In this document: piece by piece, positions 42,142-64,000 of the stretch
Layout of the letters: every line of letters begins with the position of its first letter
Numbering within the stretch: the stretch's first letter is position 1
NCBI RefSeq assembly: GCF_028640845.1
Contig: NC_080540.1
Coordinates: 99,070,061-99,134,060, forward strand
DNA length: 64,000 nucleotides
DNA from: Ahaetulla prasina
Lineage: Eukaryota > Chordata > Lepidosauria > Squamata > Colubridae
Direction: 5' to 3'
Notes under the pieces: generated by a model
What the model was told of the DNA's origin: nothing
Database searches by the model: none
The model's input: the letters and a program-made list of their open reading frames with translations, nothing else
Position numbers and translations under genes: made by a program

Positions 42142-43534
42142 AATTTTGCTGGCTGACCTATTTTGATTGCTTTTGTTGTTTTTAATCTAGCCATTGAAAT
42201 ATTTCTAGTGTCAAATAATCTAAAAAACAATACTAAAACTTCTTGCTGATTAACATTAGCTGGTACACCCAAAAAAATTATAGTCCTTAGATTAAATATT
42301 TATGTCTAGTTTATTAGAAGAGATATAAAATCAAGCAGACAAAAATCTATACCATTTCCACATACACAGAGAAGTTTATCAGAATTGGCAAGTTTGTTCT
42401 TAGCCTCTTTAAGCTATTCAGGAACTGTATGCATGGATAGAAAATAGGAACAGCACTGTGTTTCTTCTGCCTTCATCATTCTAGTTGTGGAAATGGTCTG
42501 GGGAAAAAATCATAACTACATTTAGGTGGACATCTACAGTACATCATAAGTGGAGGACTCGGATTCCATAGGATTCCATTCCCATACAGTATATTCTTTT
42601 TATTCTATTTATTTATTAAATTTATATGGTGCTCATCTTTTTAACCAAAAGCAACTCTAGTAATAGTACCTGCAGGTTTTTCTTTTGAACCTAAAAAGTT
42701 GAGAGCCATCCCGGCTGGAAAGGCTGCCTAGTGCCCCAAAATAGAATTCTGAACAACTGAGAAAGGCATTTGTCACGGTCAGTGTGATAGATTTGGAACT
42801 GTGTGTCTATGTTACAATTTTTGGTCATGCCCATGCTCCCCCAAATAGCAAAAATTCTACAAGTGTGATCACTTAATAATTGTAGAATTTTTTAAAGAAT
42901 TTAAATGTTGCTATTAAAAATTGTCCTGCTATAGCCAATGCAGACTTTGTGACTGATGTGGATGATGCCTTGCAGATGATCAAATCCAAGTCTCTGAAAG
43001 TATCCAATCCCTGAGCTTGATTTTTTTTTTTTAAGGAGCAAGCGCATCGGACTGCAACCTTCAGTTCCAGCCAGTTGCATGAGATGAATGCCCATCTCTC
43101 ATATTTCAGACTGGGGAAGGGGACAGCTGAGGCAAATTGGAGAAAATGACTTGGAATTCCAATGACCCACAGAAAAAACTATCTCCTCAAATTTCCCTGA
43201 CCTAAACCCAAGGTTATATGTAAAAATCTTATGCTCTGCAGTTAACTTTTGTTTTTAAAAAAAAAAACAAAATACAGCAAAATGATCCCTCATCTCAAGG
43301 TTTGCTGTTGGATTGACATATTTGGAATTTATTTCTCCCATGTAGTCCATTGGTTTACCACAACTTTTTTCCCAAGATGCTTTTTAACTTCCCACCTAGC
43401 CTATGATTTCCCTCATCCATGGACTAACCAAATTCTGCCTGTTTAGCTTCTAAGGCCTTCAAGGCCAATTAGAGGCTGTCTAATATCCTACCCTGCCCCT
43501 TTGATTGGTTAAAATCTGGTTAAAATTTTCTAGG
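42142..43534. other. No gene recognised
   Basis: No supported coding, RNA or element feature in this 1.4 kb. Confidence 0.4.
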
Positions 43535-43536
43535 TA

Positions 43537-43912
43537 CAGGTATCCTCGACTTACAACAATTCATTTACAGCGGCACTGAAAATGCACGTATGACCATTTT
43601 TCACACCTATGACCGTTGCAGCATCCCCATGGTCATGTGATCTAGATTGAAATGCTTGACAATTGACTCATATTTATGACGGTTGCAATGTCTCAGGGTC
43701 ACATGATCCTTTTTTGCTACTTTCTGACTAAGCAAAGTCAATGGGGAAACCAGATTCACTTAACAACCGGGTGACTGATTTAACAGCTACAGTGCTTCAC
43801 TTAACAAATGTGGCAAGAAAGGTCGTAAAATGAGGCCAATGCCACTTAACAAAGTTCTGTTAGCAACATAAACTTTGGGCTCAGTTGTGGTCGTAAGGTT
43901 GAGGACAACCTG
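43537..43912. mobile_element. DNA transposon MITE (Tigger-like?), CAGGTATCCTCGACTTAC family
   Basis: The left end CAGGTATCCTCGACTTAC and right end GTAAGGTTGAGGACAACCTG are an imperfect inverted pair flanked by TA on both sides (43,535-36, 43,913-14). TA duplication fits the Tc1/mariner superfamily. The Tigger assignment is by resemblance only. Relatives lie at 46.1, 54.9, 57.6 and 61.6 kb. Confidence 0.7.
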
Positions 43913-43984
43913 TACTGTATAAGCCTGGAGCGACTTCCTCGTTCCTAAGCTGCAGGCTCTCACATGCAGGATAAACTCATGTAG

Positions 43985-44211
43985 AGATGCCCAAGACGCT
44001 CCCAGTCATAATTTACCGAGGAATTATTGAGTCTGTCATTTGCACCTCTATAACTGTCTGGTTCGATTCTGCAACCCAACAAGAAAGACACAGACTTCAG
44101 AGGATAATTAGAACTGCAGAAAAAATAATTGCTACCAACCTGCCTTCCATTGAGGACCTGTATAGTGCATGAATCAAGAAGAGGACCGTGAAAATATTTG
44201 CAGATCCCTCG

Positions 44212-44296
<85 letters not shown>

Positions 44297-45115
44297 GTTT
44301 ATATTTATATACCGCCCTATCTCCCAAAGGACTCAGGGCGGTTTACAGGCATTTAAAAGCAATAAATACAATTCTAAAAACAATTAAAAAACTTATTCAA
44401 AAGCCTAATAATTAAAAATATAAAAATTAAAACCCAAGATAAAACCCACAAACTAAAATCTAACCCAGTCCTGCGCAGTTAAATAGGTAAGTTTTAAGCT
44501 CATGGAAGGTCCGAAGGTCCGAAGGTCCGGAAGCTGACGAAGTCCTGGGGGCAGTTCATTCCAGAGGGTGGGAGCCCCCACAGAGAAGGCCCTTCCCCTG
44601 GGCGTCGCCAGACGACATTGCCTCGCTGACGGCACCCTGAGGAGTCCCTCTCTGTGAGAGCGCACGGGTCGGTGAGAGGTATTCGGTAGCAGTAGGCGGT
44701 CCCGTAGACATAAACTAGCATCCTGGACATAAACTGTTTCAACTCCTACCCTCAAAACGACGCTATAGAGCACTGCACAACAGAACAACTAGACACAAGA
44801 ACAGTTTTTTCCCGAAGGCCATCACTCTGCTAAACAAATAATTCCCTCAACACTGTCAGACTATTTACTGAATCTGCACTACTATTAATCGTTTCATAGT
44901 TCCCATCACCAATCTCTTTCCACTTAGGACTGTATGACTATAACTTGTTGCTGGCAATCCTTATGATTTATATTGCTATATTGACCATCAATTGTGTTGT
45001 AAATGTTGTACCTTGATGAACGTATCTTTTCTTTTATGTACACTGAGAGCATATGCACCAAGACAAATTCCTTGTGTGTCCAATCACACTTGGCCAATAA
45101 AATTCTATTCTATTC
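43985..45115 (+). mobile_element. CR1/L3-type LINE split by an L2-like insertion
   Basis: The left block (to 44,212) encodes RGIIESVICTSITVWFDSA. The right block resumes at about 44,718 with CATCCTGGACATAAACTG and runs to GGCCAATAAAATTC and a short TTCTA tail (to 45,115). The L3 lies only about 60 bp left of the RAD50 promoter. Confidence 0.9.
44213..44717 (-). mobile_element. L2/CR1-group LINE nested in the L3
   Basis: An (ATT)n tract (44,213-44,296; the minus-strand tail), the ACCGCCCTATCTCCC and GGACTCAGGGCGGTTTACAG blocks, and the coding end TLWNELPPGLRQLPDLRTF on the minus strand. The 5'-truncation point carries a short extra piece (GACATAAACTA) resembling the flank. Confidence 0.88.
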
Positions 45116-45124
45116 TGTTCCTAT

Positions 45125-45680
45125 TCCGCATTCGCTGTGGACACTCTAAACTTTGACTAACTCTCTGTTCCCAAGATGCTGACGTCAGAGAGGTGACGTT
45201 TCTTCGGCGGTGGCGGGAAAGTAATGCCGGGTTTGCGGCCCGGGCTTTAGATGAAACTCCTCGCGCTCCGTCAGACACGCCCTCCGCCCCAGCCGCTCCA
45301 CACGCCGTTGGTGGGCCAGGTGTGTCAATCAAGGCGGTAAATTCTTTCTTGTAAGATTCCACTGCGCAGGCTGTATGTCAAACCCTCCCTTCTACGGGCC
45401 CCGGAGACCGCCGTGCCTCCTCCCCCCCCACCCCAAATCCGCGTCTCCTCCTCCCACCTCCGGCAGAGCTGCGCCCCCTTCCCCGCCCCTAAGAAAGGTA
45501 GGGTTTCTCTCCCCTCCCCCCCCCCCACACCCCGCCGCCGCCCTCGTGCTTCTTCTCGCGCCGTCTCGCTGAGGGTCTGGGAAGTTTCCGGTCTCGGAAA
45601 GCGGGAGTCCCCGGTTCCCCCACCACGCGCGCGCGCGCGCTCTCGACCCCGCGCGCCTCTGCCCCGCGGCTTCTGAACCA
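45125..45680 (+). promoter_or_regulatory. RAD50: CpG-island promoter, probably RAD50
   Basis: Dense CpG and GC-rich sequence, no TATA box, starting just right of the L3 and about 2.3 kb before the RAD50 start codon. It contains a full CRE, TGACGTCA (45,180-45,187), and GGCGGGAAA (45,212-45,220), an E2F-type site, both common in DNA-repair gene promoters. A good splice donor, AAAG/GTAGGG, lies at 45,497/45,498. I infer a non-coding first exon ending there and joining the acceptor at 47,925. Confidence 0.7.
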
Positions 45681-46076
45681 CAGTGGGGGATGTGGGGTGC
45701 CGGGGGGGGGGCGGCCTCTTGCTAAGAACGAGAAGCCGCTGTGGTGGGGGCTTGGGGGTTTCGTGCCAGAATGGGCTTCCTGGCTTTCCTGCCTTTTCCA
45801 CTGGCCTCTGTTTCCTTCCTCCCCCCCACCCACCGGACATTGTATTGTTTTGTTTTGTTTTAAGTCAGAAACAGCGATGCAGGCAACTCTCAGATCTTCT
45901 CAGTGAAACCAATTGCTTAGAGAGGCGGTGATGCCCTTCATCACTCAGCCAAACCAGGACATCCTCTTCCTTCTTCTCCGATCCCGGCATTGAGGCTTCT
46001 CCTGACGCTGTCCAAGTGTTACGTTTAAAAATAAATAAGTGAATACACGGAATGCATAGATACATGCATACAAATA

Positions 46077-46424
46077 CAGGTAGTCCTCAACTTACGATCA
46101 CGATGGAGCCCAAGGTTTCTCTTGCTAAGTGAGAAATGTGCTAAGTGAGTTTTGCTCCACTTTATGACTTTTCTTGCCGTATTTGTTAAGTGAGTAACAA
46201 GGTTGTTAGGTGAACCTGGCTTCCCCATTGACTTGGCTTATCAGAAGGTTGCAAAATGAGGAATTGCACGACCCTGGGGACACTGCAGCCTGCAGTCTGA
46301 ATGTAAATCACATGACCATGAGCTGCAGTGGTCATAAGTGTGAACAATGGTCTTAAGTCACTTTTTTCAGTGTTGTAACTTTGAATGGTCACTAAATGAA
46401 CTATTGTAAGTCGAGGACTATATG
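46077..46424. mobile_element. DNA transposon MITE (Tigger-like?)
   Basis: CAGGTAGTCCTCAACTTACG on the left and GTAAGTCGAGGACTATATG on the right, with TA at 46,075-76 and 46,425-26. It is the same family as 43,537-43,912 and sits in the inferred first intron of RAD50. Confidence 0.72.
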
Positions 46425-46426
46425 TA

Positions 46427-47925
46427 TGTATGTAAACGTGCATAATAAAGATTTTTTTAAAAGAGAAAAACAATGCAAATTTTGAAAAGGAAGTTAATAA
46501 AAGAGGAAAGGAAGATTTTTTTAAAAAGCTTATAAAGAAGTGGTTTTCAATTGTTTTAACAGCAGTTTCAAGGATATTCCAGAATTGTAGATCATGAAAT
46601 AAGGAAGATCCAAAGACCGTTCAGTTAAACATATACTCCTTCTACAGTTCCATTTTTAACAATGTTGGAGTACACGTTTTGGGGTGTAACAAGATCATGT
46701 ATTTTTGGATGCCTTCTTATTCCCTTTCACATCTGAAGATCTTTTCAAAGTAAATTTTAGGGCAGAGGTCAAAAAACAAATAAATATGAAGATTATTCAG
46801 TAATTATCTCTTTGAAAAAGAACCTACCAGTAATCTTAATACGTAGTTTGAGCATGTTTTTGTGTATCCATATGCACAAATTTATTTAAAAGTGTACGGA
46901 ATTACAATCATTTTAAAGAAATAATTGAGAGAATTTGCGAAGAATACCGCGGTACTAAGAGATTCTAAATACGAAATATGCTATTTTTCAAATACTGTGT
47001 TAATGGATGTTGGAAAAGATGGACATGAGGAAAAGGGAAGAAGTGAAAGAAACTAGAATGAAAGTAGATTGAATAGAGAAAAAGAAAGCAAAAATCCAGA
47101 ATGAAGAAATATTGGACCTTAAACAATCTCTCAATGAACGCAAGTGGATGCAAGAAAGAGGATGCAGAAGCTGTTTGGAACAGAATTAAAAGAACTGTTG
47201 CTACATAAACATTTGGAGTTACTTGGATGGACTCTTTCAATTACCGAAACAACTTTAGGTGATACAAAGCAATTATAGTTACCAGTGAAAACAACAGCAA
47301 AAATTAACAAGCCATGACAGGAAGATGGTATTGCATTTATTACACACATTCTGTAACTTTATTGGTGTTAACTTTTCCATCCATTTCCAATAAGCATCTT
47401 TCACGAATGGCAACTTTTTTTACAAACCGTTTATTCAACTATGTTGGCTCCTTTAGGTATTGGTTTGTTTTCTTATTGGTATTACATGAGATTACCCCAT
47501 CCTTAATTTTCTTTTTAAGAAATTCCAGCTGGTTGCAACTCCTTTACCTTTATGAGTCTATTCTTATGCAACTTTCCTTATTACTTTTCTTAGTTTATTC
47601 AAATTGAAAATCCACAGTTTGTGTTTATTTTTAATCAAGCTTTTTGTATTAAAATTAGAAGATCTTATCTATGCAGTTTTCTGTGGTGAGAGAATTTGAG
47701 TGTCATCTAGTTTATGGATCAATAGTCTGGAATAGATGGTGCTACTCTGCCTTTTAAATTGTGGATGAAATCTTTACCAATGTTTTGTTCTTTTAGTTCT
47801 ATATTTAGATATCTGTTTATGTGCAAATATACTAAGCAAATTACATATGGAATATTGTTTGCCTGATCTAGAAGAAAGATTACTGAAACTGACCCTTTTT
47901 ATTCTATTTAACTATTACTCTGCAG
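46427..47925. other. Inferred RAD50 intron, remainder
   Basis: AT-rich sequence. A glutamate/lysine-rich stretch near 47.0-47.2 kb may be LINE-derived, but I cannot place it. It ends in a good polypyrimidine tract and CTCTGCAG acceptor (47,918-47,925). Confidence 0.4.
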
Positions 47926-47976
47926 GGTAATTTGAATACAGTTTACTGCTAGTGGAAAGAAGAATATTTTTCAAAC

Positions 47977-63143
<15,167 letters not shown>

Positions 63144-63477
63144 GTGATGACATACAAGGAGTGATCATGTTTTCATAACGTAACGGCATTCTTTAACCAT
63201 GTGTTTCCTATGCAAAATCCTTACAATTAAATTTTTAAAATTAACAGAATCATGAAATCATTTTTCCCCAAAGAAGTTTTTATTTGTTTATTAGATTAAA
63301 TGCTGCCCATCTTGGGGTTTGAAATACCAGTAAATAATCCACTATTTATTTTAAGAATTGGAGTACTAAATTAAAAATGTGAAGAAGGATATCAATTTTT
63401 GTTACCTTGAGCTCATGGAAAAAGGGTAGGATAGAAATACTTAGTTACAAGTGCATAGCTTACATTAAAATTTATCT

Positions 63478-63612
63478 TGAATAGAATAGAATAGAATAGA
63501 ATAGAATAGAATAGAATAGAATAGAATAGAATAGAATAGAATTTTTATTGGCCAAGTGTGATTGGACACACAAGGAATTTGTCTTGGTGCATATGCTCTC
63601 CGTGTGCATAAA
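63478..63612 (-). mobile_element. CR1/L3-type LINE end in RAD50 intron 15
   Basis: About 12 AATAG units (63,480-63,541), then TTTTTATTGGCCAAGTGTG and GCATATGCTCTCCGTGTGC: the minus-strand 3' end only. Confidence 0.92.
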
Positions 63613-64000
63613 AGAAAAGATACACTCAAAAATTGGAAACTCTCTTAGAGGTCTCTGTTTCTTTATTTCCAGGAGTTTTTCCTAATTTTTAAAACTTTTA
63701 CAAGTATAATGATGTAGCACAATTTTTTTTAAAAAATGAATCAGAATGTTAAATATTTTTTGATGTACACATAATAATTAATTTAGGTAATTCAAATCCC
63801 TCTTGTTGCAATTAAACGTAATAATTACAACCTAAATTTAAACTGAAGGTATCTTTATAAATTTCTTCGTCCAAACAATCCCACACAATATCCATCAGAA
63901 TAAATATGACAGTTGTTAATCAAATTTTATCAATCTGTAGTCCTTGTAGCTGAAGTTTCCTATGAGAACTAACAATTGAAATACAGTATTGCTAGTCCTT

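Noticed and set aside
1..45000. IRF1 or IL5, expected upstream of RAD50 from mammalian gene order
   Set aside because: I looked for the conserved IRF DNA-binding exons and for IL5-like exons on both strands and found nothing I could support. Small diverged exons could be missed.

Overview
The window is vertebrate nuclear DNA, almost certainly from a squamate and most likely a caenophidian (colubroid) snake. The evidence is the repeat mix. There are five copies of a CR1/L3-type LINE ending in (TTCTA)n pentamer tails, a BovB (RTE) LINE end with a 13-bp target-site duplication (TSD), tRNA-derived squamate SINEs, several hAT miniature element families with 8-bp TSDs, a Mag-like Ty3/Gypsy element, L1 and a Helitron remnant. 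The species cannot be fixed from sequence alone.

The one protein-coding gene I can support is RAD50 on the + strand, in the last quarter of the window. A CpG-rich promoter (about 45.13-45.68 kb, with a perfect CRE palindrome and an E2F-type site) probably carries a non-coding first exon. The coding sequence starts at 47,977, and fifteen coding exons follow to 63,143. Their phases all close, giving residues 1 to about 842. The Walker A motif, the Q-loop glutamine (Q159) and the zinc-hook CPVC cysteines (C681/C684) fall at the residue numbers known for human RAD50. The rest of the gene (second coiled-coil arm, signature motif, Walker B) lies beyond the right edge. Intron 12 appears to use a GC-AG splice pair.

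From 0 to 45 kb I see mostly layered mobile elements and no intact host gene. The order is: L2-like LINE in a tetranucleotide satellite (0.5-1.2 kb); CR1-like, L3 and BovB LINEs (3.1-5.9 kb); nested hAT elements (6.6-8.5 kb); an RTE-like LINE tail with a zinc finger (7.2 kb); tandem LINE tails (9.5-10.2 kb); a CR1-like LINE split by a 2.7-kb hAT element with a polypyrimidine tract and a GC-rich passenger (11.4-15.4 kb); a Helitron remnant (18.6-19.2 kb); solo LTRs (19.8, 23.8, 36.2 kb); an orphan CpG island with ISRE, GAS and NF-kB-like sites (24.9-25.5 kb); a possible pseudogene broken by a MITE (27.2-28.1 kb); a 3.2-kb L1 (31.7-35.0 kb); and a Ty3/Gypsy element with near-identical LTRs but broken pol (37.6-42.1 kb).

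No new multi-gene system is visible. The items most worth a second look are the orphan interferon-type CpG island, the 2.7-kb hAT element with GC-rich cargo, the GC-AG intron of RAD50, the young-LTR but broken Gypsy element, the Helitron trace, and the reconstructable nested hAT insertions.
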